Positions 34,061 through 46,869 of a stretch of DNA of 64,000 nt are shown here, in pieces (position 1 is the first letter of the stretch; each line of letters opens with the position of its first letter). The stretch is from Cryptomeria japonica (lineage: Eukaryota; Streptophyta; Pinopsida; Cupressales; Cupressaceae): contig NC_081411.1 of NCBI RefSeq assembly GCF_030272615.1, positions 160,872,971 through 160,936,970 of the forward strand. The letters are read 5' to 3'. The translations under genes and the position numbers were made by a program. The notes under the pieces were generated by a model. It made no database searches. It saw only the letters and a program-made list of their open reading frames with translations, and was not told the DNA's origin.

Positions 34061-35740
34061 GAATGACGATGACAACTATCCACCTTCGAGTGTGACCGAG
34101 ATACCCTTGTAATACCTCTAATCACTGTGGAATAATTTTTTCATTGATCAAAGCCAAATCCTAAGGAATTTGTCTTGTAGCTAGGGATAACTCTATAACT
34201 AAACATGTTAAGTGCCAAGGTATATAAATCTATTGGAACCATGGGGACACACATACGAAAATATTACTCCATTCCATAATCATAAGTGTAGAAAATGTTC
34301 CTAAGAGAACTCCAAGTTCAATTAATGCAAACAACATGATATCTTGTCATTGTGTGTAAGCTATAATTGTTATTTGCATGACGAAGTGTTAAATTTTTAG
34401 ATACAAATATTAAAAATTGGTTTGGCCCATTTGGGGTGTATAATTTCCCTAGTCAATTTTTTCTTCAATATATTAGTAAACAACTTCTATTTGAGTATGT
34501 GAAACACGTGTCATGCAAAAATTCATATTTCTTACATCCACTTTATTGTTGACAATTTTTTAAATTTCCGATCATCTTGAGGATCTATACATACTATGTT
34601 TTAGTGGTGTTATGGATCTAGAGAAGTTATTGATACCTCTTTGTTTTATAACTAGGCGAATCTTGATCTTGATCATTTTTGGTATATTAAACATACTAAA
34701 TTAGTTTGACATTCACTGAACTAATTTGAAAAATGGTCAACCCAATAGAAAAGAGCCATCTCAATTTTAATTTTCCACATGAAATAGCAATATCAAAATA
34801 CCAAACCGATCCCACAATTTTGCAAGGCCTTTTAGGAGAAACAACCATCCATTTGTGAGGACGTGAGGAACCATTAGATCCTAACATCAACAATCAACAC
34901 CATTTAATTAAATAGAATTAACTTTGTAGTGGGCTCAACAGATGAGTGATACACATCACACTTTTTATTCTATCAACCTGGTCTAGGCTTACCATCTTCC
35001 CTTTGTGGATGGATGATGCAATTAAGGTCACGGGGTCCAAAATGGACAGTCAAACCTTGCAACCTTAAATTTTTGAAATACATCCATAGCATAAAAAATA
35101 AGTAACACACAAAGAATAATTTACACATAGAGATAAAAGACACGATATTTATCTTGGAAAAGCCCTCAAAGGGAAAAACCCAGCCTCAAAAGATTCATCC
35201 TTATTATATTAGATCTAAAAACTCATTACATCTACCAGTATGGCTTCTAACATGCTAGGTTGCAACCTAGGATTACAACCATCTCATAAATGAACTTCAA
35301 GTATAATGTCAACTAAAGGAGTACATCTAGCCCATCCAAAACCCATCACTATTAGGTCTCCTGGATCTTCTCGCTATCATTGGTTCTCTTAAACACTTCT
35401 CCATCCTTCTGCTCTAGATCTGTTTTGCTTCTTTGATATTTTGCAACAATCACAAATCTTTCTTATATATCATTCGCACTCCCTAAGTCAATTTGCATCG
35501 ATCATTGGTCAGCCATAAATACCAAAGTTTATGTAACATGTAGTCGGCCACCCCTCCATCCTAATCACCTTTGTACCTAAGATACCATTATGTGGTTTCC
35601 AAGACAATTTCTATTGGTCGTAATTCACCTCCACACATTTTGTCTTACTAGCACACACTTTCCTTCTCAAGTGCCTCATTGTGCAACAACACATAGTCAA
35701 CCAATTTTCTTGTACCTACTCTATCACTCCAAACATTTTG
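34061..35740. other. Intergenic DNA with a possible LTR fragment
   Basis: No gene recognised. 35100-35260 contains 'ttggaaaagccctcaaaggg' and 'aaaaaccca', a pattern common in plant LTR leaders and also seen at 54850-54900. The small ORFs at 34696-34893 and 35590-35781 show no known domain. Confidence 0.4.
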
Positions 35741-37060
35741 TCAGAACCTTGAAATTTTGGCAAAATTTGAGGTTCCCATGATGAAAATTTGATTGTGACA
35801 CTTACATAAACCCCTACAAAATTTGTTCAAATGCCTACTTTGAAGAATAGTAAATTGAAGCTCGTTCACTTTCATGGTAAATTCAAATGCCTACTTTCAT
35901 GCATATTCACCTATCATATGTGAGTATTCATATCCATCTGCAACTTCCATTAATTAGATTTGATAGATTTTCACACTGTCAAATATGCTAGAGTAGCCCA
36001 CTTCAGAGGGTAATATTTATGAACTAGAATATTTTCATGCTAAATAAATTGGTCCGCATAATTCTCATGATATTTGTGTACCTTTGTGTCCACTTTTAGA
36101 ACTTCAATATCTTATTTGGTATTTTTACCAAGTCAAAAGCAAATGGAAATTGTTGAGATTTTATATTTGCATTGTACCAGATCTATTAGGAACCCTATTT
36201 TTGAGAATGGATATTTTAAAACCATTTGACCATCATGTCAAAAGGATTGGTTCTTATGATTTTCATCATATTCATATACTTCCTTGCACAATTTTAGAAC
36301 TTCAGGATTCGATTTGATATTTTATCAGAGCTAAAACGAAGAGAAATTTATAAAGTTTGGTTGTCTGCATGTTTCGAAAAAGGTCAACTTTGACCATTAA
36401 TATCTTGCAGGTTTTGTGGAGTTATTAAAAATGCCTTTGCACACATGTTTATTATACCCCAATGAACCCCCATGCTTCGTGGCTGATTCTCAGAGCGAGA
36501 GGTGGTATTTTTCAAGGCGTGAAATTGAAAGGGTTTAGAAGGGGTTTAACATGTGTATTTTCAAAAAATGTTTTAGTGATCCACTTTGATGATTAATATT
36601 TTACAACCCAAAAGTGATCTTACGGTCCCATTTTGTAGAAAGTTTCTTAGTATATATGGTTGCAGTTACTTTCAATTTTATGGGGATTGAAGGAGTTTTG
36701 ATAGGCTTTTTCAAAAATGTGCAAACTTCAAAAATTAAAGGATGTCATGACTTCTAGGATGGACTTTGGAGTTTCTACTTTTTATTTTGTCAAAATTCGA
36801 GCCTATTTGATATATTAATTTAAAGCTCACATTTTCTAGCTATAGTCTCTCGTAAGCCAATTACAAAGGGAGTACCTCAATTTGTCGAGATGCTCAATGT
36901 TTGAAACAAAACCCATGTTTTATTTTAAATAACATACATGATTTCAAATTTGCATGGCTCTAGGGTGCCTAGTTTATCTGCAGTGGAATTAGTCAAAAAT
37001 CATCATAGGAGGAATTAAATATTTCTTGACTTTTCTAAAGTTTAATAGTAAAAATTTAAA
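35741..37060 (+). repeat. Dispersed repeat R, plus-strand copy
   Basis: It starts about 'tgtcagaaccttgaaatttt' and is collinear with the reverse complement of 4615-5545. It is longer than that copy. It lies about 200 bp from the 3' LTR end of the minus-strand Copia-type element. Function and family are unassigned. Confidence 0.55.
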
Positions 37061-37264
37061 ATACTTTTAAATGTTTAATGGGTCTCTCATGTGCAACTAT
37101 TTGAAGTAGGATTTTCTAATTTATGGTTTGAAATTGCCCATTCATTTTTCTATTTTAGGTGGTTGTGGGACCCATTCCTTCCACTTAGACATTCCATTAT
37201 TGTTCGTTCCATTCAAATAAACTTCACCATTAACTTTCAAATTCAAAATGCTCCTACCTAGGAG

Positions 37265-37750
37265 TGTGATATTTTGCCAAGATCAAGAGCTCAATCAAAT
37301 GTACAAAATAGAGAGACAAGATATAGGACAAGAATAAATTGTATTCTCATCAATAGATAAAAAATAATCAATAGTTGTTCAATACAATGAATATAAGCCT
37401 ACTTATATAGGCAAGGCTCTATGGATATGTGAGAACACAAACATGACATGTGGCTCAATAAGAAACAAGGGTAGGTAGGAAATAGGTGTTGCAGGTAGGA
37501 GAAACAATAAAATATTCCACATGAGGTGGATCACCCACCGAAGGTGGAAATATCAGTCCACAAGAAGTGGATATGATAGATTAGTAACAAGATCAACACC
37601 ATAAAAGGTGGAAATTCTCCTACACACACTATCCCAATGTGGCACAAACACCCAAGTGTCTCATACCCAAACTACTATGAAATGCATTATCCTAAGTAAA
37701 CTTAAGTAAGGTGTAATAATATCCAAGATGAATAATTATTTACACCAACA
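37265..37750 (-). repeat. 3' LTR of the minus-strand Copia-type element
   Basis: It starts TGTTGGTGTA on the minus strand (37750), after a run of purines (the plus strand shows ccccccccctt), and ends ...ATCACA at 37265. It is homologous to 2741-3240. The TATA box CTATATAAG is at about 37402-37410. Confidence 0.85.
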
Positions 37751-38188
37751 CCCCCCCCCTTAAGTGCAACTTAGGGGAATGCACTTAAGTCTACAATGCA
37801 ACTAAGCAATGCAAGATGGGTCTCGGATACGAGGCCATGTTAGATACCCATGTACAAATGAAAATGCATGTAAACCAATGCACTGAAATCTCTCACAAAG
37901 CAGAGAAAGAGAGAAAAAATCAATGGGAAAAAACCCTCCCCCAAAAGAGAGATGAAAGGTATACAAGAGAACTCTCATAGAAGTATGTGAGGAACAAAAT
38001 CCCATGTGAGGAAAAAGTCCCCCCCATATGAGAGAAGAAGAGTAGCTAGAAAAACCCCCCTCAATGTAGAATCTGTACCAATGATAGGAGATCGATGATA
38101 TATGAAGAGAATTCTCCACGAACATCAAACGATATTCCTCCCCTTAGGAAGAAACAAAACCAAAGGTGTACCCATGAAGTCTCCCCAA

Positions 38189-40155
38189 TCATGAAGGGAA
38201 GATGTAGGAAAAAAACTCACGATGAAAGGAATCTCTGAAAACTGCTCGTGTTCCCATGTCGATGTTGAAAGACACCCCCTCCAAAGGTGGTAAACTGCTC
38301 CACACTACTAAAAAAGGTACTCCAAGATCTAGTGGAGATTGATGTAGAACATGTCCCAAAGACTCACATGTCTCCTCTAAACATAACGAGACCTCCTCCA
38401 ACTATTGTACACAAGTATCCACAATCATGTCAACCTTGAAAGAATGATCATGTAAAGAATGAACAAGAGGGTTAGAGTGTTCCCTCACAACAATAGAAGA
38501 AGGATCATCTTCATCAAAGAGAAGATGAATATCATCAATGATGTCTCCCAAATCTGCAATGTAGGATTCCACAAACAAACCTGGAATGTCTGTCAAGTAC
38601 TCATCCCATGAATATGAAACTGGAAGACGTGAAATATCCTACTGCACTGAATCATAAGAAGGAAAAACTGTCACACTATTCACATCATTAGGTGCAATAG
38701 GTGATATGATATCAATAGGAGGAGATAAAACACAAGGCTCAAGAATGGGGTCACATGTGAGAATCCCCAAGTTCAAGTACCCAAAGTTCTCCTCAAAATC
38801 TAAACCATCACAAGAAGTGTGATCATCATGTGAAGAATCATCATATGTGAAATCAGTATCATCAACAAAATCTAAAATGGAGTATAAACGAGATGCATGA
38901 TCAACCACCCCACTCGCAATGATAGCTCTAGTCTCCAAGTCTCTAATGAAAATTGACTCGGGTGTGAACTCCACAATTCTCTTTGTTGCGCCATGTGTCA
39001 TTTGATAGATGGAAAGGAGATTCTTTGTCAAATGGGGTACACACAACACATCATTGAAGGATTTATCCCCAATGTCAATAGATCATTTTCCAATCACATT
39101 CATGTATGTATGATTGCCCATCAAAATTTGCGGCATGGTTCAAGGCTCAAATGAAGAGAACATTGACTGCGAAGATTTCATATGATGAGAAGCCCCTGAA
39201 TCTAGAAGCCATCTCCCTGAATCATGACTTGTAGTAGCACAAAGATATTTTCCTTTTCTTGTCCCAAAAGAGTGAGTCTTCCCACTTGTAGAAGCCATGA
39301 ATGCTTTCCCTTTCCCTTTTGATTGTGTGGAAGTGGAAGTTGATGAATCATCCTTGTTGTAGATATTAGGCAAATCAATGTTATGCTTTTTGAGGATGTG
39401 TATGAGCTCATCAATCTTCTTAGAATGGCAACGATGCTTCTCATGACCAAAAGTTTTACAATAGGCACAAGTAGGTCTCTCCCTCTTTGGTGAATTGTCC
39501 CTCTTTGAAGAGGATGAATCTCCTTGTTGTGGAGAAGGTGATGCTTTGTCCTTAGGATTTGATTGTCATTTCTTCTTGTTTGAGTTGTCCTTTCCTTGAT
39601 TTCCTTTGTTCCCTTGATTTGCCACTAATGCTTGAGACTTAGAAGCCTTAAGAATTTCCATGCTTATCAACTTAGTTTGTTTCATCATCAACATTTCAGT
39701 GAAAGCATCAAATGTAGGCATTGTGTAGCTTGAACCCATTGTCATCCTATGGGTTTGAAAACTAGAAACAAATGTTGCATATTCTTGTGGAAGCTTTCCC
39801 ATTAAGATGAAGATCAGTTGAGTATCCTTCTTATCAATGTCCCAATCTTTGAGTTGTGCCCTCAACTCTTTTGCCTTAGTGACATAATCTTGTATAGTAT
39901 CAAAGTTCTTGGGATCCAACATGGTGAGATCACTGTCAATCTAATATTCCCTAATCTCATCAACTTTACCATACAAGTCTTGAAACTTTTGCCAAGCATC
40001 CTTGATTAGAGTACATTTCTCAATATGAAAAATGAGATCCTTTGATACATACTTTCTTAAGGTACCAATTGCCATCATATTTTTAGTGAGCCAATCCAAG
40101 TGACCAACAGGATCAGCCTTAGGATCAGAGGGAACAATAATAGTTCCATCAATAT
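38189..40155 (-). pseudogene. Copia-type gag (3' part), zinc knuckle, protease and acidic segment
   Basis: Read on the minus strand. 40155-39566 is gag of the Copia class (Retrotran_gag_2/UBN2-like), with LYGKVDEIRE and KNFDTIQDYVTKAKELRAQL. An intact CCHC knuckle (C-x2-C-x4-H-x4-C, CAYCKTFGHEKHRC) lies at 39428-39469. The aspartic protease motif LLDSGASHH has D-S-G at 39194-39202. Then comes VPHLTKNLLSIYQ (pre-integrase) at about 39040 and the acidic segment 38189-38596. The frame is one and the same, broken by stops at about 39951 (TAG), 39566 (TGA), 39137 and 39083 (TGA), 38639 (TAG) and 38402 (TAG). Known role: gag forms the particle and protease matures it. It is inactive as it stands. 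Confidence 0.8.
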
Positions 40156-40484
40156 TATTGGAGTTGAGGAAAATTCAACTCTACAACTCCCAAAGTTCAC
40201 TTGCATGCAAACCTGTCATAAAAAGAGAGAAGCAAAAAAACTATGGAGGCTAGAATTCACAGATCCAGAAAAAAGGAGTCATATTGATTGTTCAAGAAGA
40301 ATGCAATTCAATAATTACAGTTTTTATGAAAATATAAAGAGAGAATCCTTATAAAAGGATACTCGAAACCCTAAATGTGAAAACCCTAAAGAATTATAAG
40401 ATTCCTTAGTTTAGCTTAAGCGTAGAGTATAATAGACTAATAATTAAATAAATAATTATTAGCTAATAAAAGATTACTCTAACA
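40156..40484 (-). repeat. 3' LTR of the TRIM
   Basis: Minus-strand termini TGTTAGAG...CTCCAATA; nearly identical to 41908-42234. It includes the self-complementary word TCCTTATAAAAGGA. Confidence 0.9.
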
Positions 40485-40500
40485 CCCCCCCTTAAGATGA
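40485..40500 (-). other. Polypurine tract of the TRIM
   Basis: On the minus strand CTTAAGGGGGGG abuts the 3' LTR, the expected place for plus-strand priming. Confidence 0.8.
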
Positions 40501-41895
40501 ACTTAGGGAATAGGTAAAAAAAAATAAGGACTAAAAAACATGTGAAAAATGAAGGAAAGCAACAATGGGTTCCGACAACTAGGCTTGATGAGGTACCCAA
40601 GTACAATAAAATCTTTATAAAGTGGAGAAAAAGGAGAAAACCCTATTGGAACAAAACTCCTCTCCAAGAAGAGATGAAAGTTCAAGTGAAGGACTAAGAA
40701 GCCTCCAAACAAGAGTGTTCCAAAATATAGGAACAAAAAGAAGAGAATGAAGAACACCACTGAAGCATGAAATAGCTGCAAACACTATCGAAGAGTAATT
40801 GTTGATCTGAAGAACCTCCACTGAAATAGAACATGACTAGGTAGAGAAGACTATAATATGCATGAGTGCCCTCAAATGACACTACTCAAATCAGATGCCA
40901 AACAAAGACAAACAACTGAACTGAAAGATATAGATGACATGAAACACAAAAGCCTAAATAGCTGATCAATCAAACCAAGGAAGCATTAGAACCAGCATGA
41001 CAAACCTCCCCATAATGCAGAAAAGGGAGAGGGCCAGGTAAACTGAAAAGAACAGCCAACAACAACTGCATGATGAAGAACTAGGAACATCGAAGGTGCA
41101 AAGAAAGTACATAGTCTCATGGAAGGAACACTCACTTGACACACATCATGAGGTTAGTGTCGTGGAAGTAACACTAACTTGACAAAGGTAGATGGCAAAT
41201 AAAAGGCAAACATCAACCCCCCCATGGCACTTTATAAGTGGCGAAAAACAAAAAACTGAATAAAATATACCTGGAGAAGAATCTGGAAAGAAAACTCATA
41301 TGAATGGAAAGAACACAAAACAAGATTTCCAACAATATAAAGTTTTCAAAAAACAGAGTTTGGATGTTCAAGTTATGTCTCCCAGAGTGCAAAAAGGAAC
41401 CTTTGACTTTGATAGCAAACAACACCATCAAAATAAAAAAAAATCAAAAGTTCAAACCTCCAAATCTAGATAGAGATCGGAAAGAGCTTTTTGACAATAT
41501 AAGGTTTTGCGAAAAATGCCTTTGTATGACCAAGTTACGGCTAAAAGAAAAAACCCCTCTTGCAGGGCATAAAAAAAGTAAAGAAAAAAAAATGATGAAA
41601 ATTTTCAAACACATTTGTAGGTACAGGCGTACGGATTTTTGAGCCTAAAAAAATGTGCCAATAAAAATCATGCCCTAGATGCCCTTGTCACAAAAAATAG
41701 GAAAATATTATATCAAAATTCATGGAATCGGCCTTTTGAATCCAACTGTGGAGGTCCTTTTGGCACCAAAATGTACCAAACAATCAACTACCCCTAGAAA
41801 TGGAAAAAAAAAACTGCACAAACCCCCGAATACACAGATCTAAAAAACAAGGCCCAAAATCTCTCATGAAGAGAACAGAGGCATGCAAATCTAGA

Positions 41896-41907
41896 GCTCT
41901 AATACCA
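41896..41907 (-). other. Primer-binding site of the TRIM
   Basis: TGGTATTAGAGC on the minus strand, directly next to the 5' LTR; the type complementary to initiator-Met tRNA, with one mismatch. Confidence 0.85.
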
Positions 41908-42234
41908 TATTAGAGTTGAGAAAAAATCAATTCTACAGCTCCCAAAGATCACCTGCATGCAAACCTGTCACAGAAAGAGAAGCAAAAAAGCTATGGAGGC
42001 CAGAATTCAAAGATCCAGAAAAGAGGAGTCATATTGATTGTGCAAAAAGAATGTAATTCAATAATTACAGTTGTTATGAAAATACAAAGAGAGAATCCTT
42101 ATAAAAGGATACTCGAAACCCTAAAGGTGAAAACAATAAAAAATCATAAGATTCCTTAGTTTAGCTTAAGCATAGAGTATAATAGACTAATAATTAAATA
42201 AATAATTATTAACTAATATAAGATTACTCTAACA
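41908..42234 (-). repeat. 5' LTR of the TRIM
   Basis: Minus-strand termini TGTTAGAG...CTCTAATA, followed by the primer-binding site; flanked on the plus strand by AATAT at 42235-42239. Confidence 0.9.
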
Positions 42235-42239
42235 AATAT

Positions 42240-42335
42240 AATGAGTTAGTCCTTTTTCCATAAGTTTACTCCATTCATCAATTTTTCAAGTAGAATAATT
42301 ATGAGGAGTTAAGAGAGGAAACTTAGAAAAACCTA
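42240..42335 (-). pseudogene. Gag N-terminal part of the Copia-type element, upstream of the TRIM
   Basis: On the minus strand the frame reads FPLLTPHNYST, a TGA where a Trp codon is expected, then KIDEWSKLMEKGL, and rejoins gag at 40155 beyond the TRIM. This is the typical Copia gag N-terminus. Further upstream the frame fades, and there is no clear start or LTR. Confidence 0.65.
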
Positions 42336-42439
42336 TAGCAGCAAAAAGGAAGGAACACAAAAGCACAAAAGCACTAGAGACACCCCCCCAAAATTCAATC
42401 AATCAAAATACCCTCCCCCCCCCCGGCAAAAAAAATGAT

Positions 42440-44955
42440 GATTTTGGCACTTTATATTTAGTGCATGTACAATAGGCCACTTGCAAACAATGGCAAGGTG
42501 GACTTCTGATTTTGTTTTACAAGTGCCCAAATAGGCCGAGAACTACAATGCAAAAGACAACAAGATAGATCTATGCAATAGAAAATATATTGTAGGCATG
42601 ATTGAGTAGTAGAGAAACAAAGGAGTGATTGAGTAGTAGTAGTAGGTGGTGTGGCTAAGATTCAAAGATGGTGAAAAAACTAAATCTTCCATTGTCCTTC
42701 TATTTGCTTTCATAGATCGAACTCTCTATTCCACCACTCTGTCAATGACGATTCATTTAATTTTTCTTTTCTTTTTTAAAGCATCCACTCTTTGACAAAT
42801 TTTAGTTGGTATTGATGATTGGTGGCTACTGTAGATTGTGGTTGCAAGGGTGTATTAAGGGAGACACTTCAATTGTAGAAAGCATTAAGGGAGGAGTTAC
42901 AATTGCAATAACCACTACACTACCTCCACCATGTTGCCACCTTGCCAATTAGCTTGTGAGTTTTTTCCACACATACATGCAAACGTCATATTTTTTCTTA
43001 AATTGGTTTTTTTGTTTATGGACAACGTGGATCCCATTGTAGATGGCCTCTCGGTGAAATTAGAGGGCTAAAAGAGGGAGATACTCAAGCATTAATCAAA
43101 TTATTATAGATAATACATTATAATAAATCTTTCAAGGAGATAATGAAATAAAAATAAAATATTCTAGTTGGTATGTGAATTATGATATATATACACTAAT
43201 ATTTTGAAGAGTAAAATAGTTTTTATCACACATATATCAAATAGATTCTCATATTTTAAAATTTCTATATAACCAGATTCTTGGAGGTGTGAAATTGATC
43301 CTATTCAGCATTCGATGAACTAGCTCCATCTTTTGTCAATCCATTGGAGATAAGTTATGGTCTATGTTTTTTATGTTATGTGACTAATATAAATTTCTAG
43401 TCTCAATGATATTATAATTAAAATATTCCTCTTCATATTGTTGTCATGTTGATTATGTAGTTTTGCAATATCATCAATTTTGTAATTATTTTATTTATCT
43501 CTTTTTACCTTTGTACCTTACTAGAGCTTGTCCAATCTCTTATTCTATGCTCATCCATAAAACATTAATCTAATTTATGAATGTTTTATCCGAATTTTCG
43601 TTCCATTTCTTTTTATAATTTTTATAAACTAGGTCAAGAGCAAAAAAAGAAATTATTTGTTAAGTTGATCTATATCAAAAGTATAAAACTTATAAATCAT
43701 TTTATATGACTACTCTATTAAAAATAACTAAAAAATAATAGGTATGGACTTTAAAATTATTCAATTAAGAAGGCATATTCAACCTTGATAGTCAATTTTG
43801 ACCAAATAGATGAAACATAGACCACCAACAATAATAATAATTAAATTTTTAAATTTCAAAAGTGTTGGAATTTTTTTATAAAATTGAATGTTTGAAGGTT
43901 TAGAAAATGGAATGAGGCTCTGAAAATAGCTAAATGGTGTAAAATAAATTTAGGCTTATATCTCTAGTTTAAGAAAACGTTATGTATTTTGGAAGTTATG
44001 TCATTTTGATACATTTTTTTGTTGCAAATTTTAAAATGTTCATAAATGAAAAATAGAAGGTGAGAAATTTCAAATTTGACTTATGGAGGAAACTGGAAGA
44101 TTCTTAAGGACATACCAGTTTGATATTTAGATAAAGATTTCATGGATGGAGGGATTTGACTTTTATTAAAAATAAAAAGTGTGATTTTTTAAAGAAGGAT
44201 TATCTATGCTAAAATCATTTTTCATTTGTAGAGATTGGAATTTTGGAGAAAAAATAGTGAAAAGAAACTCTAAAGTAATCTTGTGACTTTTCTTTAAAGG
44301 ATTATAGAAGTCTACAAATTTAGTTTCAATTATTTTGTTCTAATAGATTTTCTTTATAATAATGATATGGATATTAAATTTTAAATGTGTGTGTATATAT
44401 ATATATTCATGTCCTTTAGAAGCATACTTTTGAATCAATTAAAATTTCTTTTTTTGCACATTTGTTGTAAGAGTTGTTTATTTAATCAGTTTATCTTAAA
44501 GAGGGTGGTATTATTTTTTTAAGTTAAATGCATGAGTTCAATGATATTGTTGTTAATTCTGTAAGATTGAATAATCCTTTCCATTATACCTATCCATTTA
44601 ATAAAAAAAATTAAGAATCATACTTTGATGTTGTATGCAACTAGAAATTTAGATGTTGTAATCATGTTCACTAATGAAAGAAAATAAAAATATTTATAAT
44701 ACAAAATCAAATATAAAATTGTTAATTACAAATTAAAAAATTACCTACTACGGTAAACTCATTTTTCAATTAAAATAAAATGTTTTTAAGGTGTACCTAC
44801 CAAGATTTTATAAAGCTTAAATTGCAATAGACATATCCATCTCTTGTTGGCCCATGCTCTCAATGATGCTAATCAGAAAAGTTCATAACTTATCAAAAAT
44901 CGTTAAACACAACTTTATGTACACCCTATCAAAACAATAGCTTTGATATCTTATG
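42440..44955. other. Intergenic DNA, no gene seen
   Basis: AT-rich, with a short (TG)n(TA)n tract near 44385-44405. No ORF with recognisable domains and no clear LTR pair. Confidence 0.5.
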
Positions 44956-44961
44956 TTGACA

Positions 44962-45150
44962 GTGCAGGGCTTTCATTTTTAGCAATGAACATTTTAATTA
45001 GAAGGAAAATTAGGCTTTCTGGTTTAGTTTCAGTCGTCATATATATATATATATCTTCTAAAACAATATAAACAAATGCAGAAGAATCTATACAAACTAC
45101 TTGTGAGAAACTTCTTGTTGGAACTACTTCTTACCTGCAACTCGTAGTTC
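44962..45150 (+). repeat. Segment shared with the upstream region of the DUF247 gene
   Basis: Collinear with 54318-54487, sharing 'ttcagtcgtcat'-type words, 'atcttctaaaac' and 'cttgtgagaaacttcttg'. In the gene copy this segment begins just upstream of the TATA box. No DUF247 coding remnant is seen next to this copy. Confidence 0.65.
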
Positions 45151-45333
45151 TTTGAGAGAGGTATTGCGGTTACCTACCTTTTCATCCAGTCAAAGAAAAC
45201 CATACATTGTAGGGTTTTGAATTACCTATTAAATCATAATGTGTAAGCGATTTTAGTTGTCCTATCTTCTTGCAGTTTCAATGAAGTTTCTTACCATAGC
45301 TACTTCCCTGCATCATCTTCAAGAGATGTGAAA

Positions 45334-45513
45334 TGTTAAGAAATTAAATTTTACATTTAATAATCTATTTGTTAAGTTAATTAGTTGGCTGGCAAGTTAT
45401 TTTCAAAACCCAAAAATAACGGTTTCACAAGATTAATACACTAGATATAATAATGCAATAGCATGATTAGAATAAAATTTCTATTATTTTTAGAAGTGGG
45501 GTGTCTGTGTTTA
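45334..45513 (+). repeat. 5' LTR of TRIM-like element 2
   Basis: Starts TGTTAAGAAATTAAATTTTAC; the shared core is 'acatttaataatct' and 'gttggctggcaagttatt'. Confidence 0.6.
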
Positions 45514-46869
45514 ACTTTGGTATCAGGACTAAAAGGGACCTAGCAGAGACTCTAGAGGAGAAGTGCAGGTGGGTGGAGGCAGTGTAGTGGTCCAATTTAT
45601 GAATGAGGGGGCGTTCAATCTGGATGAGAAGCGTCGTTGGAGGAAGATGTTGTCAAAAGGTTGCAGAATATGGCTTTACATCTGCTATTTGCATTTACTT
45701 GAGATCTTTCCCATATCCTGCATCCGTTGTAGTCCATGATACCATGCTTGCCAGGTTATTAGCTGTACTTGTGTTGCCTATGAAGATTGCATATGATAAG
45801 AAAAGACAACAACATAAGAGGGCAGTATAAAACTAGCTATTGGGATGAATAATGCCTTGCTGGCCATGAATGGTGGTGTTGGGAATTTGAAAGTCAGTTC
45901 TTTTTAGAGTAAAACGTTGCTGGGCGTTTGATATTTATTTATTGGGCATTTGATATATATTTTTTGGTGATGTATATGGAGGTTGTCCCTATTTTTATAC
46001 TTTCGTAAAATTGTGAAGTTCATAAGGAATAAGGGAACATAAGGCGGTCAACAAAGGAATGAATGTAAATTTGTTATTATTTTCAAAGGATTCTAGTTTA
46101 TTTGAAAGTTTATAATCGAAAAATTGATGTTTTTGTATTTATGTTTTTTTTCTGTATTTTGATTGGCGACATTGAAAATAAATTGGTATAGATTATTTTT
46201 AAGATTCAATTTGGTGTAGACATAAATTTATAAGGAGTTGTACAAATATATTTGTAAAAGGTGTATTTTGAGTAGAATTTTGTATTTAGTCAATTTTATT
46301 TTTTATCATGGTCACACATTTAGTTTATTTTTGGGTTATTTGTGTTACACTCCACAAAGGTTTCAAGGCTCTTGTAGACTTATACGCTACATTTGATAGA
46401 TACAATGTAAATATGAGACATTGGAGGCTAGAGGAAATGGAGGTAGGAGGACATCTATAATCCCAAGGCAGCTTCTTGTTCAATGATGATTCATTGCATA
46501 AGAGACATTTTGTAATCTCTAGTTCCTTTAAGAGAAAGAGGGGTCATGCAGTGATTTGTTGGCTTGTGGATAGTTGAATATGTAGACTTGGTGACTTATT
46601 TTTGTCTACAAATAGTCTAATGCATATAATGACTATGGAATTTTGAGTGTGATTTAATAATCAAAGTATTTGTGCAAACATGAGGAGTTTTGGTTGATGT
46701 TGGTGTAGAGTTGGGTAATCAGAACATTTACGCACACATGAAGAGTATGGGTTGATGTTGATGAAAAGTTGGATAATCAAAAAATTTCCCTAGATAAAAG
46801 AAGTTTAGATTCATGTTGATACAATTTTCTCTTGTTATTATTTTTTCATAATGTAAACCCTAGGGGGGT

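Larger units (their letters stand above)
40156..42234 (-). mobile_element. TRIM (small non-autonomous LTR retrotransposon), complete
   Basis: 2,079 bp with LTRs of 329 and 327 bp and about 1.42 kb of internal sequence without a coding domain. Perfect 5-bp target duplication AATAT (40151-40155 and 42235-42239). On the minus strand the 5' LTR is 41908-42234, followed by a primer-binding site TGGTATTAGAGC, one mismatch from the initiator-Met type TGGTATCAGAGC. A purine tract ending AAGGGGGGG precedes the 3' LTR. It inserted into the gag of the Copia-type element, whose reading frame is continuous once the insert and one AATAT are skipped. ORFs inside (for example 41304-41642) show no domain. Confidence 0.92.
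37265..42400 (-). mobile_element. Copia-type gag-protease retrotransposon, with nested TRIM
   Basis: Minus-strand copy of the family at 1-3240. Order on the minus strand: gag, CCHC knuckle, protease, pre-integrase motif, acidic segment, purine tract, 3' LTR. No integrase, reverse transcriptase or RNase H is present. A TRIM at 40156-42234 interrupts gag. Without it, the element is about 3.0 kb. I find no 5' LTR up to 43.3 kb, so the 5' end is truncated or unrecognisable; the right boundary given is approximate. Confidence 0.8.

Noticed and set aside
41304-41642. 112-codon ORF inside the TRIM
   Set aside because: Antisense to the element, Lys/Asn-rich and without a domain; TRIM internal regions are normally non-coding.
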